Source: Arthrobacter terrae
GTDB lineage: Bacteria > Actinomycetota > Actinomycetes > Actinomycetales > Micrococcaceae
Direction: 5' to 3'
Length of the DNA: 64,000 nt
Assembly: GCF_015708085.1 (NCBI RefSeq)
Contig: NZ_JADNYM010000003.1
Coordinates: forward strand, 139,775 to 203,774
Part shown: in pieces, positions 9,020 through 18,298 of the stretch
Layout: each line of letters begins with the position of its first letter
Position numbering within the stretch: position 1 is the first letter of the stretch
Translations under genes and position numbers: made by a program
The notes under the pieces: model-generated
Databases searched by the model: none
What the model was told of the DNA's origin: nothing
What the model saw: only the letters and a program-made list of their open reading frames with translations

Positions 9020-9284
9020 GAGAAAAGAAGACGTGTGCTCAGGAAATCTCATCAGAACGACGGACTAATAGCGTCGGGCCAAGTCCTGCGTCTGAGTCCT
9101 TTGGTGGTAAACGCAAATATCCAGGTCTTCGATGGCGGCCCTGTTCCGACACCTTTGGAGAATGTCAACTCAGGGGCCCACACCACCGAAGTCAGTGCTG
9201 CTGTGCCAAAATCGAGGATTGGCGCACGGTCTTCGCAGCCGAGTTTCAGGGTAGGCCTGCGACGGATGGACCCATGCTCACCTC

Positions 9285-11738
9285 CTATGCAGCGCTGTGG
9301 GCCGGTACCGCCATAACGGCGGACAGGTATGGCGCGGTGACGCTTTCTTTGCTGGCGAGCAGTTCCGGCGGAGTGGTTGTGGCAATGACCCGGCCACCCT
9401 TGTCGCCACCGCCCGGACCGAGCTCGATTACCCAATCGGATGCTGCGACAACGTCCATATTGTGTTCAACGGTAATGACAGTATTGCCCGCGGCCGTGAG
9501 TCTGCCAAACACGGCGATGAGGTCACGGACATTTGCCGGGTGCAGGCCACCAGTCGGTTCATCGAGGACAAATATGGTGCCGGTCTTCCCCGGCCGCTGA
9601 AGTTCAGTGGCAAGTTTGACGCGCTGTGCTTCGCCGCCGGAAAGTTCGGTGGCGGGCTGTCCCAGGCGCAGATAGGCCAGCCCGACGTCGGCCAGAGCGT
9701 TCAGCGAGCGGGCCACGGCTGGCGAGTCGGAAAAAAATCCTTGGGCTTGGGCTACGGTCATGTCCAGCACTTCGGCGATGTTCGCGCCGTGGTAAAGGAC
9801 TTCCAGGGTCTGCGGGTTGTAGCGTGAGCCGTGGCAGGTTGGACAGGGCGAGTAATCGTCGGGCATGAAGATCAGTTCCACGCTGATGAATCCTTCGCCG
9901 CGGCAGGTGGGGCAGCGTCCGGCGTCAACATTAAAAGAGAATCGGCTGGCGGTGAAGCCCCTGGCTGCCGCGTCCGGTGTCTGGGCGAAGAGATTCCGGA
10001 CGCCGTCGAAAAGTCCGGTGTAGGTGGCGGGGTTGGAGCGCGGCGAACGGCCGATTGGCTTCTGATCGATGGAAATGACACGGGTCTCCCCGTTGCCGGA
10101 CCCAGCAGAGCTAAGTTCAACAGAGTTAATCAGCTCGTTGAGCAGGGATGTCTTGCCGGAGCCGGAGACGCCGGTAATGGCCGTCATCACCCCCAGTGGT
10201 ATGCGGACTGTAATGTCCTGCAGATTATTGCGGGTCAAGGGTCCGAACGTCCGCCACGACGACGGCGTCCGAACCGTGTGAGCGGGGGTGCCGCCGGACG
10301 GAAACATGAATGCCGCGGTCGCCGATCCTTCTACCTGCTCGAGGCCGGCAGGTGGTCCGCTGTAAAGGACCGTGCCGCCGGCGCTTCCGGCGTCGGGGCC
10401 GACATCGACGATCCAGTCCGCCCGCCGTGCTATCCGAAGGTCATGCTCGACGGCGAACAATGAGTTTCCGGCGCCGATGAGTTCGCGCAGCGAGGCATAG
10501 AGGGCAGCGGCATCTGCCGGGTGCAGGCCCGAAGAGGGTTCGTCGAGCACGTAGAGGACTCCGAAGAGTCCCGAACGCAGCGCGCCGGCGAGCCGGATCC
10601 GCTGCAGTTCCCCCGGAGAGAGGTCCACGCTTGAGCGGCTCATCGACAAGTATCCCAAGCCGAGCCGGATGATGGCCTCCACGCGGCTGCCGAGGTCCTT
10701 TACCAGCGACCGGGCAGCGGACGAAGCAGGCGCACCATGCCTGTCCGAGCCGAGGGCCTGGGCCGTTAAGCCAACGTTCAGCACCTCGCTCAGGCTGGAC
10801 AGCGGCATCGCCGCCAGCTCTGATATGTCGAAGCCGCCAAAGGTCACCGCCAAAGCCTGCGGATGCAGCCGTTTACCGTGGCAGGTGGGGCAGGGACCGG
10901 TGATCATATACGGCTCCAGCCGGGCGCGCTGGGATGCGGCTTCGGTCTTGGCATAGGTGCGGAGCAAATACTTTTCCGCGGACTGCCAGGTCCCGTTGTA
11001 GGGCCGCTTATTGCCGCCTTCCCGGGCATGGACCACGACCGTTGGCTCGTCGTCGCCGAACAGGATCTGCCGGCGGTCCTTGGCCGGAAGCTTGCGCCAC
11101 GGAACGTGGATGTCGTAACCAAGCTCGTCCGCGATTCTGCGGTAGTTCACGCCCTGCCAGCCTCTATTCGCCCAGGCCGCAATGGCGCCGTCGTCAATTG
11201 ACAGTGACGGGTCCGGGACCAACAGCTGCTCCGTGGTGCTCCGGACCACGCCGCTGCCATGGCAGGTGGGGCACGCGCCGGCAACGGTGTTGGGTGAGAA
11301 GGCGGCCGCCGGCAGGTGCTCGGCGCCGTCGGGATATGTCCCGGCGCGGCTGAACAGCAGTCGGAGTACGTCCGACGTCGAGCTGATCGTGCCAAGGGAA
11401 GACCGCGAACTTGCGGCTCCGCGGGCTTGTTTGAGCGCAACGGCCGGTGGCAACCCGTCCAGTAGCTCCACCTCCGGCACACCGGCCTGATCGATCAGGC
11501 GGCGCGCGTACGGGGCCACTGACTCGAAATAGCGCCGCTGCGCCTCGGCGAAAATGGTGCCGAAGGCCAGCGAAGATTTGCCCGAGCCGGAGACGCCGGT
11601 GAAGACGACGAATGAGTCGCGGGGGATGTCCACGTTTACGCTGCGCAAATTGTGTTCGCTGGCGCCACGTACCCGGACCCAGCCGGAGGAACCGGCGGGG
11701 AGGGCCGCTGGGGTATCTATTTGATCAATGGGTGCCAT
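9285..11738 (-). CDS. UvrA-like ABC ATPase (class II UvrA / DrrC type)
   Basis: About 817 residues with two ABC modules. Walker A motifs are GVSGSGKSSLAFGT (near 45) and GVSGSGKTSLLNEL. Signature motifs are LSPGELQRIRLAGAL and LSGGEAQRVKLATEL. Walker B motifs are VLDEPSSGLHP and VLDEPTGGLHP. Four CPTCxG zinc-knuckle repeats are present. Housekeeping UvrA is about 950 residues with a UvrB-binding insertion. The shorter form here matches UvrA2/DrrC proteins linked to resistance to DNA-binding drugs, so a role in self-protection or drug tolerance is inferred. The ATG at 11738 has GGAAGG almost adjacent; an in-frame GTG at 11747 is the alternative. No partner genes adjoin. Confidence 0.88.
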   Translation of the reverse strand: MAPIDQIDTPAALPAGSSGWVRVRGASEHNLRSVNVDIPRDSFVVFTGVSGSGKSSLAFGTIFAEAQRRYFESVAPYARRLIDQAGVPEVELLDGLPPAVALKQARGAASSRSSLGTISSTSDVLRLLFSRAGTYPDGAEHLPAAAFSPNTVAGACPTCHGSGVVRSTTEQLLVPDPSLSIDDGAIAAWANRGWQGVNYRRIADELGYDIHVPWRKLPAKDRRQILFGDDEPTVVVHAREGGNKRPYNGTWQSAEKYLLRTYAKTEAASQRARLEPYMITGPCPTCHGKRLHPQALAVTFGGFDISELAAMPLSSLSEVLNVGLTAQALGSDRHGAPASSAARSLVKDLGSRVEAIIRLGLGYLSMSRSSVDLSPGELQRIRLAGALRSGLFGVLYVLDEPSSGLHPADAAALYASLRELIGAGNSLFAVEHDLRIARRADWIVDVGPDAGSAGGTVLYSGPPAGLEQVEGSATAAFMFPSGGTPAHTVRTPSSWRTFGPLTRNNLQDITVRIPLGVMTAITGVSGSGKTSLLNELINSVELSSAGSGNGETRVISIDQKPIGRSPRSNPATYTGLFDGVRNLFAQTPDAAARGFTASRFSFNVDAGRCPTCRGEGFISVELIFMPDDYSPCPTCHGSRYNPQTLEVLYHGANIAEVLDMTVAQAQGFFSDSPAVARSLNALADVGLAYLRLGQPATELSGGEAQRVKLATELQRPGKTGTIFVLDEPTGGLHPANVRDLIAVFGRLTAAGNTVITVEHNMDVVAASDWVIELGPGGGDKGGRVIATTTPPELLASKESVTAPYLSAVMAVPAHSAA

Positions 11739-11861
11739 GCCTTCCACCGTAACAACCGGCCCCGACAGGCAGCCAGCTGGACCGCGTTTGCGCCTGCGGA
11801 ATTATTGTTTCCTCTGTGCTCCCGCAGGGCGATGTCAGCGGCGCCCGATAAGATCGCAGGT

Positions 11862-12902
11862 ATGACTTCGGTGCCTGTTCCCCTGAACCTGCAGCGGCTG
11901 CGCCGTGCGTTGATGCCCCCTGCAGGGAGTTATGGCCGGGTGGATCTGAAAACTTCAACCGGTTCCACGAATTCGGATCTGCTGGCGGTCGCAGCCGTGG
12001 AGAGCGGGTCCGCGGAAGGAAAGTGGTGGCCTGACCTAAGCGCTCTGACGGCCGAGGAGCAGTTTGCCGGGAGGGGGCGGTTGGATCGAACGTGGGTTTC
12101 CCAAGCCGGCAGTTCAATTATTGTCAGCGTGCTGCTCCGGCCGGAAAACGCCGGAAAGCCGTTGCCGATGACGTCCTATCCATGGCTGTCATTGCTGGCG
12201 GCGATTGCGCTGATCGAAGCGGTGGGGGATGAGACCGGGGTCAAAGCGGAACTGAAGTGGCCCAACGACGTTCTGATCAACGGGCGCAAGCTGGCCGGAA
12301 TTCTGGCCCAGCTCGCGCCGCCATCGGCATCGGCACGCCTTCCGGAAGCTACGGGGGTTCCGGGGGTTCCGGGGGCCGCCGCAGGCCCGGTTGTCACCGC
12401 AGGCCCGGTTGTCATTGTGGGAACGGGCGTCAACGTATCTCAAAAACCGGCTGAACTTCCGGTGGAGACTGCTACTTCACTTGCCATCGAGCGTTCGCCC
12501 ATGCTGGATCGGAATGTTTTACTGCCGGCCTACCTGGCTCGTTTTGCCGCCCTTTACCTCGCCTTTTGCGCTGCGGACGGAGACGCCCGCCGTCCGTTGG
12601 CGGACGGAGATAGTCTCATCAAGCGGGCGACGGCGCAGATGGTCACCTTGGGAACGCAGGTCCGTGCTGACTTCCCCGGGAATAGGAGTGTTTTCGGGCT
12701 GGCCGCAGGGCTGGATGCCACGGGTTCGCTGCTGCTGACCGATGCTTTGGGAGCCACGCACACGGTATCGGCCGGCGATGTGGTGCATTTGCGGCCCCAC
12801 AACGCCGGCAGCGCTCGTGATTCCGGCGGCACTGGGGACGCTGTGGGGACTGGAAATTCCACAAAGTTGCCCGGTTCAGGTGTTTCCAGCCGTTATGCGT
12901 AG
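11862..12902 (+). CDS. birA: Biotin--[acetyl-CoA-carboxylase] ligase
   Basis: A 346-residue monofunctional biotin protein ligase that makes biotinyl-AMP and attaches biotin to the carboxylase carrier. Key motifs are STNSDL, GRGRLDRTWVSQAGSS (biotinyl-AMP loop) and KWPNDVLINGRKLAGIL. There is no N-terminal DNA-binding domain. The ATG at 11862 is preferred over the longer open frame because the conserved sequence starts shortly after (LQRLRRAL). Between the catalytic domain and GTGVNVSQ there is a short-repeat insert (GVPGVPGAAAGPVVTAGPVV). The gene overlaps the PH-domain gene by 8 bp. In mycobacteria birA sits beside accD5-accE5; here about 7.7 kb intervenes. Confidence 0.9.
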   Translation: MTSVPVPLNLQRLRRALMPPAGSYGRVDLKTSTGSTNSDLLAVAAVESGSAEGKWWPDLSALTAEEQFAGRGRLDRTWVSQAGSSIIVSVLLRPENAGKPLPMTSYPWLSLLAAIALIEAVGDETGVKAELKWPNDVLINGRKLAGILAQLAPPSASARLPEATGVPGVPGAAAGPVVTAGPVVIVGTGVNVSQKPAELPVETATSLAIERSPMLDRNVLLPAYLARFAALYLAFCAADGDARRPLADGDSLIKRATAQMVTLGTQVRADFPGNRSVFGLAAGLDATGSLLLTDALGATHTVSAGDVVHLRPHNAGSARDSGGTGDAVGTGNSTKLPGSGVSSRYA

Positions 12903-13452
12903 CTGGCTGGCGCCGGGGGAACAGGTGATTGTGCAGAGCAGGCCGCAGGCCCGTGCGCTGAGCGGGGCCGCTGTGGCCTTCATCCTTATCCCCGCAGCCG
13001 TCGGGTTCGCCCTGGCGTGGCTGAGCCATGGCGGGTTGGCGCGGCTGACAAGCCACCCGGGGCCCTGGCAACAGCCGCTGGCGATTGCCGTCGTCGTCCT
13101 CGGCATCGCCGCTCTTGTCTTGTATCCGCTGCGCCGGTTTCTGCGGTGGGTCCGAACGCTGTATACGTTGACCAGCCGTCGAATAGTGGTCCGACGCGGC
13201 TGGTTGCAGCGGGAGCGGCAGGACATTGCGCTTGCTTCGATCCGTAATCTGGGCACACGGCAATCGGCGCTGCAACGGATATTGCGCTCCGGGAATATAA
13301 CCTTGGACATGGGGTACGACGGTGCAGCCGCTATCCCGGATATCCCCGAGGTGGCCCGATTCCGGGATTTGGTGCTGGACGCTATTAATGACTTACCGCA
13401 CACGGCGCTGGCGGGACCAGAGGATGACTGGAACTATGCGCAGGATACTTGA
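12895..13452 (+). CDS. PH-domain (bPH_2) membrane protein
   Basis: A 185-residue protein with two hydrophobic segments near residues 20-45 and 60-85, then a bacterial PH-like domain. That domain is marked by YTLTSRRIVVRRGWLQRER and LASIRNLGTRQSALQRIL, typical of YdbS/YdbT-like proteins. It probably sits in the cytoplasmic membrane with the PH domain inside; no substrate is known. I place the start at the ATG at 12895 inside the 3' end of birA, giving translational coupling. The longer frame reads across birA and is not credible. Co-occurrence with birA and the downstream cyclase is common in Arthrobacter-type genomes as I recall. Confidence 0.82.
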   Translation: MRSWLAPGEQVIVQSRPQARALSGAAVAFILIPAAVGFALAWLSHGGLARLTSHPGPWQQPLAIAVVVLGIAALVLYPLRRFLRWVRTLYTLTSRRIVVRRGWLQRERQDIALASIRNLGTRQSALQRILRSGNITLDMGYDGAAAIPDIPEVARFRDLVLDAINDLPHTALAGPEDDWNYAQDT

Positions 13453-13478
13453 TCGAGACGGACGGGAGGAACTGGACC

Positions 13479-14693
13479 ATGGAGGACGCAAGCGCAATGC
13501 CGGACGTTGATGAACCACGGGCGCCGGCAAATCCTGCAGCCCTCGGGACTTCGGCGGCGGCCGACGCTCGTGATGCCGCCGCGGACGCGGATGGGCTTGT
13601 TGAGACCGACGATCTTGTTCAGACTCCGGATGCAGCCGAGGCCGCGGATCCCGGCCCGGAACGCAGTGCGCTGCAGGCGCTGGAGGCGCGACTGCTCGGC
13701 GGGGAGCGCAAATTCCGTCGTCGGGATGTGGCCCACGGCGCGGGCGTGTCACTGCTTTCTGCGCGAAAACTCTGGCGTGCCATGGGCTTTCCAAATATAG
13801 GGGACGACGACGTCGCATTCAGTGAGCGCGATCGGGACGCCCTGACCACCGTCATTGATGTGGTGCGCGCAGGGCTCCTGACCGAAGAGGCGGCTATTTC
13901 GGTCACCCGGGCCATTGGCCAGATGACGGACCGAATGGTGGTGTGGCAGATCGAGGCACTGGTGGAGGATATTGCCGAGGAGCGTGGGGTCAGCGATGCC
14001 CAAGCGCGGCGGGTGCTGGTGTCCGAATTGCCGGATCTGATAGACCCGATGGAAAAAATGCTCCTCTATTCCTGGCGCCGTCAGCTTAATGCGGGCGTGC
14101 AGCGCCTTGCCGTCCGGGCCCAAGCCGGTCTGGATTCGAGTGCCGAAGGCCGGCATGGGGCCGAGGACGACGCGCCGCTGCCGCTGGCGCGTGCCGTCGG
14201 TTTCGCCGATCTGGTCAGTTACACCAGCCTGTCGCGGCGAATGAATGAAAAGACACTCGCCAAACTGGTTCAGCGCTTCGAAAACAAATGTGCGGAAATC
14301 ATTTCCGTGGGCGGCGGGCGATTGGTCAAGACCATCGGTGACGAAGTCCTTTTCAACTGTGAAACGCCGGTGGCCGGAGCGGAAATTTCCTTGGCCCTGG
14401 CGGAAGCAATGGCAGCGGACGATTTTCTGCCGGAAGCCCGCGTGTCCATGGTGTGGGGCCGTGTTCTCTCCCGTCTGGGCGATATCTACGGACCGACGGT
14501 GAATCTGGCTGCCCGGCTGACGGCTCTGGCGGAGCCCGGCACCGTGCTGATCGATTCCACTACCGCTGCTGCGCTGAACTCGGATGAGCGCTTTGTGCTG
14601 ATACCTCAGGAAGTTCAAGAGGTCCGTGGTTTCGGAGCCATTCACCCGGTTATCCTGGCCCGAGGTCAGGGAATGGGACTCGTCGTCGACTAA
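13479..14693 (+). CDS. Class III adenylate/guanylate cyclase with Rv1264-like regulatory N-domain
   Basis: A 404-residue soluble cyclase. After an acidic, Ala-rich N-terminus (to about 65) comes an alpha-helical regulatory region (about 70-215). It contains RKFRRRDVAHGAGVS and resembles the pH-sensing autoinhibitory domain of mycobacterial Rv1264. The catalytic domain (about 235-385) shows the metal-binding aspartates in GFADLV and GDEVLF and the transition-state Asn/Arg in GPTVNLAARL. The product is probably cAMP. The ATG at 13479 has GGAGG eight bases upstream and is better than the in-frame TTG at 13449. It follows the PH-domain gene by 26 bp, so it is likely in the same transcript as birA. 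Confidence 0.88.
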   Translation: MEDASAMPDVDEPRAPANPAALGTSAAADARDAAADADGLVETDDLVQTPDAAEAADPGPERSALQALEARLLGGERKFRRRDVAHGAGVSLLSARKLWRAMGFPNIGDDDVAFSERDRDALTTVIDVVRAGLLTEEAAISVTRAIGQMTDRMVVWQIEALVEDIAEERGVSDAQARRVLVSELPDLIDPMEKMLLYSWRRQLNAGVQRLAVRAQAGLDSSAEGRHGAEDDAPLPLARAVGFADLVSYTSLSRRMNEKTLAKLVQRFENKCAEIISVGGGRLVKTIGDEVLFNCETPVAGAEISLALAEAMAADDFLPEARVSMVWGRVLSRLGDIYGPTVNLAARLTALAEPGTVLIDSTTAAALNSDERFVLIPQEVQEVRGFGAIHPVILARGQGMGLVVD

Positions 14694-14704
14694 TGCGACC
14701 CTGA

Positions 14705-14956
14705 CCCGGTATTTCACAGTGCCGGGAGTCCGAGCTGATCCGGCTGCGACCGGCGGCCATTGGGATTAGCGGCAATGTTCTACCCGTCCAAGGTATTAAG
14801 GCCACAGCCGGCAGCGGCGGCGCCAGCTGGAGCTGGGCCAATCCGGACGCCCGCGACAGCGATGCCTACCTTTGGGCCTCGGTGGGTAAGGTGCATGCCA
14901 GCCAGTTCGAGGCGATCAGGACGGCAACGGATAATTCGACGGGGCGCGGTTTTTAG
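14705..14956 (+). pseudogene. Startless coding-like fragment of unknown family
   Basis: The plus strand is open from just after a TGA at 14702 to a TAG at 14954, giving 83 codons (ESELIRLRPAAIGISGNV ... SDAYLWASVGKV ... NSTGRGF). Codon composition looks like that of real genes here, but no ATG, GTG or TTG occurs near its beginning. It may be the 3' end of a gene whose front has been lost. I do not recognise the family, and a chance open frame is possible. Confidence 0.3.
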
Positions 14957-15282
14957 CGCGCGGTGTGCCCGAAATTTCGTAGAGTGTTAACAGTGCGCTC
15001 TGCTGCAGAGATCCGGAGCACCCACCGAACGGCCGTATGCCCGTGAAAGAACAGGACGAAAACTTACCTCATGGCCCCTCAGCGCAAATTCGTCAATGCC
15101 TTCGTGGTCCATCAACGGAGCAGTAGAATCCCGGACAGTGCGCCCTTGGCTGGGCCTCCGGCAGACAGCGCCATTACCGTGCCCGCCTTCGTCCGGACGC
15201 CTCTCACGCGGCGGCATCCAGTACTGCCTGCACACAGCTCAACGGTGAATTTCGGTTTCCGGCATTTTGTCGGTGGAGGCGC
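14957..15282. other. Intergenic region before the PP2C gene
   Basis: There is no supported gene here. A plus-strand frame from 15071 runs into the PP2C start with an ATGA overlap, but its composition (many Pro, Arg, Ser) is not convincing. The region probably holds the PP2C promoter; I could not pin down -35/-10 boxes. Confidence 0.35.
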
Positions 15283-16086
15283 ATGAGCGGTCGCGACGGG
15301 GTTGGAGCCATCCGCCTCACCGTTGGCCACTGCACGGACATTGGGCTGCGGCGGCAGGTAAACGAAGATTCCTTCCTGGCCCGTAACCGGCTCTTCGCCG
15401 TCGCCGACGGAATGGGCGGACACGAGGCTGGCGACGTTGCGAGCCGCCTTTGCATCGAGGCACTGGCCGACCATCCGGGGCTGACTTCAAATGCGGAAAA
15501 GATTACGGCGTTGGATCTGCAAACGGCCTTGGAGCTGGCAGATACCAGCATCCGAGCGGAAACGGGAGGCCGGGCCGGTACCACCGTATCCGGCGTCGTG
15601 CTGGTAGAGGAGTCCGGGCAACCGTACTGGTTGTTCTTCAACGTGGGGGATTCCCGCTCCTACCGGCTGAGTGCAAATGGGCTGGAGCAGGTGAGTGTTG
15701 ACCACTCCGAGGTGCAGGAACTGGTGGACCTGGGAGAGATCACTGCCGAGCAGGCGCTGGTTCACCCGCGGCGCCATATCGTGACACGAGCGCTGGGAGC
15801 TGGAACGCAGAACACGGCCGACTTCTGGCTTACCCCGGTGGAAGTACCTGAGCGGATCCTCATCTGTTCCGACGGACTCACCGGTGAAGTGAGGGATGAG
15901 CAGATCCAGTCAATCCTGCAGGCGAGTCCCGATCCCCAACAGGGCTGCGAAGAGTTGGTTCAGGCCGCGCTACGCTCCGGTGGCCGGGACAATATTACCG
16001 TCATCGTCCTGGACGCAGCGCGACGGACAGCAGCGGACCGGCTTCCGGACGCGGAGCAGCCGAACGATCAGGACGGGTTGGGCTAG
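15283..16086 (+). CDS. PP2C-family serine/threonine protein phosphatase
   Basis: A 267-residue metal-dependent phosphatase close to mycobacterial PstP catalytic domains. The motifs come in order: VNEDSFLA, VADGMGGHEAGD (metal Asp), AGTTVSGVVL, FNVGDSRSYRL, DHSEVQELVDLGEI, ICSDGLTGEV and GGRDNITVIVLDA. It lacks the C-terminal membrane anchor of PstP, so it is cytoplasmic. GGAGG sits five bases before the ATG. It would dephosphorylate Ser/Thr-kinase targets; no kinase gene is nearby. It stands alone, convergent with the aconitase gene. Confidence 0.92.
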   Translation: MSGRDGVGAIRLTVGHCTDIGLRRQVNEDSFLARNRLFAVADGMGGHEAGDVASRLCIEALADHPGLTSNAEKITALDLQTALELADTSIRAETGGRAGTTVSGVVLVEESGQPYWLFFNVGDSRSYRLSANGLEQVSVDHSEVQELVDLGEITAEQALVHPRRHIVTRALGAGTQNTADFWLTPVEVPERILICSDGLTGEVRDEQIQSILQASPDPQQGCEELVQAALRSGGRDNITVIVLDAARRTAADRLPDAEQPNDQDGLG

Positions 16087-16167
16087 ACGTTGCCGCGGTC
16101 CGCCGCGGCCAATCCTGAAGGCCATTGGCCTTGGGTCAGGCGAGGATAGAGAATCCACCTGATTGTT

Positions 16168-16225
16168 CAGCCCCGTTCGTTCTTGGCTTGTCCGTTCAGC
16201 CCTGTTTGTTCTTGGCTTGTTCGTT
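16168..16225. repeat. 29-bp tandem duplication across the aconitase stop codon
   Basis: Two 29-bp units (16168-16196 and 16197-16225) differ at only a few positions. The second unit contains the last codons and stop (TGA, 16196-16198) of acnA. The first is a copy lying just beyond the stop. The duplication therefore repeats the gene end without changing the encoded protein, apart from the KNEQAKNKQG-like tail. Confidence 0.7.
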
Positions 16226-18232
16226 CTTAGCCAGTGCGATCCGGTAGGGGATGCGTCCTCCTGCCAACACCATAGCCGCTTGGCGTGGTGAGAGTCGGTG
16301 GCGCAGGATGATGCTGCGGCCACCGAGTGTGGCTTCCACCTCCGGGCCGTGTTCCAGAGCTTCGCGAAGGCCCGAAAAGCCTACGGTATCCCCTTGGCTG
16401 ATGGCTTCATAGTCCTCCGGGCTCGTGAATTCCAGGGCGAGCACGCCGAAATTCGCTAAATTCTGCCAGTGAATCCGGGCAAAGGACTTTGCGATCACCA
16501 CCCGCAGCCCCAGATAGCGCGGGGCAATGACGGCATGTTCACGGGAGGAACCCTGGCCGTAGTTTTCCCCGGCGATTACCAGATGGCTCGGCCCGGCGTC
16601 TCTGGCCCGGTCGGGGTAGCTGTCATCGAGCTGGGAAAAGGCAAATTCGGCTATTTTGGGTATGTTGCTGCGGAATGGCAAAACGCGGGCACCAGCCGGC
16701 AGGATCTCATCCGTAGAGACGTTATCTCCCATTTTTAGTACCACCGGCATCTCCAGGTCATCTGGCAGTGGATCAAAACTGGGGAGGGATGAAATGTTCG
16801 AGCCCTTCACCAGTTTCACCTTGGCCGCTTCCGCAGGCGGCAACGGTGGCAGCAGCATGGCCGTGTTTATGCTTCCGGTCTTGGGCAGCATCGGCCGTAC
16901 ATAGTCAAAGCCAAGCTCCCGGGGGTCGGTAATGACCCCGGTGAGGGCGGCTGCGGCTGCCGTTTCGGGCGAACAGAGCCAGACGGCGTCCTCTTTGGTA
17001 CCGGACCGGCCCGGGAAATTCCGGGGGACCGTGCGCAGGCTATTGCGGCCGGTTGCCGGAGCCTGGCCCATTCCGATACAGCCCATGCACCCGGACTGGT
17101 GGATCCGGGCACCGGAGGAGATCAGCTCAAAGAGCCAGCCGCCCCGGGTCAAATCCTCCAGAATTTCCCGTGAGGTGGGGTTAATGTCCACCGAGACCTG
17201 CGGACTGCTCTGGCGCCCGCGCAGTGTCTCGGCGACCACCGCGAAGTCCCGCAGACCGGGGTTGGCGGAGGAGCCTACCACCACCTGGTAAACCTCTTCG
17301 CCGGCCACCTCCCGCACAGGAACCACATTTCCCGGCGACGACGGCTTGGCTATCAGCGGTTCCAGGCGGGACAAATCAATGCTGTCCTCGACATCATACG
17401 TCGCGCCCTTATCGGCAAGGATCTCACGGAAATCCTCGACACGGCCCACCGATTTCAGATACTCCAGCACCGCACCGTCACTGGGAAAGATGCTGGTGGT
17501 GGCGCCCAGTTCAGCGCCCATGTTGGCAATGACGTGGCGGTCCATAGCCGTCAGTGATGCCAGTCCCGGTCCGTGGTATTCCACGATGCGCCCGACACCA
17601 CCGTTCACATCGTGGCGGCGCAGCATTTCCAAAATGATGTCCTTGGCCGAGACCCAGTCCGGCAGCTCACCGGTCAGTTCAATGCCCCAGATCTGCGGCA
17701 TCTGGATATAGAGCGGATCCCCGGCCATTGCCATCGCCACCTCCAGACCGCCCACACCAATGGCCAGCATGCCGATGGCTCCGGCTGCGCAGGTGTGCGA
17801 GTCCGAACCAACCATCGTGGCGCCCGGGCGGCCAAACCGTGCCTGATGCACCGGATGCGAGACGCCGTTGCCGGGCTTGGAGAACCACAGACCAAACCGC
17901 TGTGCGGCGGACTGAAGGAACAGGTGGTCCTCGGGGTTCTTTTCATCGGTCTGCAGGAGGTTGTGATCCACATACTGCACAGAGAGCTCGGTCTTGACCT
18001 GATCCAGTTCCAGAGCCTCCAGCTCCAGCATCACCATGGTGCCGGTGGCGTCCTGGGTCAGGGTCTGGTCGATGCGAAGGGCGATTTCCGTACCGACGGT
18101 CATTTTCCCGTCCAGAAGGTGCTCGCTAATAAGCTTTTGCGCAACATTTTGTGCGCCGTCTTTGCTTGCTGTCGGTGTCACGGCCTGCTCCGTTTCCTCG
18201 GTATGTGTACCTGTGCCCGTCCTTGAGACCAT
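16196..18232 (-). CDS. acnA: Aconitate hydratase (Aquifex-type, about 680 residues)
   Basis: A 678-residue aconitase interconverting citrate and isocitrate in the TCA cycle. The cluster cysteines appear in GSDSHTCAAGAIG and HQSGCMGCIGMGQAP. The swivel-domain substrate loop is GENYGQGSSREHAV. The length and the opening NVAQKLISEHLLDGKM match the shorter Aquifex-type aconitases rather than the 900-residue AcnA. The ATG at 18232 (MVSRTGTG) gives a plausible N-terminus; the longer upstream frame covers the GNAT gene on the other strand and is rejected. It is monocistronic. The C-terminal tail ends in short KNEQ/KNKQ repeats produced by the duplication over its stop. Confidence 0.9.
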   Translation of the reverse strand: MVSRTGTGTHTEETEQAVTPTASKDGAQNVAQKLISEHLLDGKMTVGTEIALRIDQTLTQDATGTMVMLELEALELDQVKTELSVQYVDHNLLQTDEKNPEDHLFLQSAAQRFGLWFSKPGNGVSHPVHQARFGRPGATMVGSDSHTCAAGAIGMLAIGVGGLEVAMAMAGDPLYIQMPQIWGIELTGELPDWVSAKDIILEMLRRHDVNGGVGRIVEYHGPGLASLTAMDRHVIANMGAELGATTSIFPSDGAVLEYLKSVGRVEDFREILADKGATYDVEDSIDLSRLEPLIAKPSSPGNVVPVREVAGEEVYQVVVGSSANPGLRDFAVVAETLRGRQSSPQVSVDINPTSREILEDLTRGGWLFELISSGARIHQSGCMGCIGMGQAPATGRNSLRTVPRNFPGRSGTKEDAVWLCSPETAAAAALTGVITDPRELGFDYVRPMLPKTGSINTAMLLPPLPPAEAAKVKLVKGSNISSLPSFDPLPDDLEMPVVLKMGDNVSTDEILPAGARVLPFRSNIPKIAEFAFSQLDDSYPDRARDAGPSHLVIAGENYGQGSSREHAVIAPRYLGLRVVIAKSFARIHWQNLANFGVLALEFTSPEDYEAISQGDTVGFSGLREALEHGPEVEATLGGRSIILRHRLSPRQAAMVLAGGRIPYRIALAKNEQAKNKQG

Positions 18233-18298
18233 GCTAGGCCTGATTCCCGGTCCCTGCCCAGCACCGCATCCAACCCGGTTTCCTGTCAGACTTGGACC

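Noticed and set aside
15071-15286. Small plus-strand ORF overlapping the PP2C start as ATGA
   Set aside because: The overlap is tempting, but the protein is Pro/Arg/Ser-rich with no coding signature; PP2C has its own good ribosome site.
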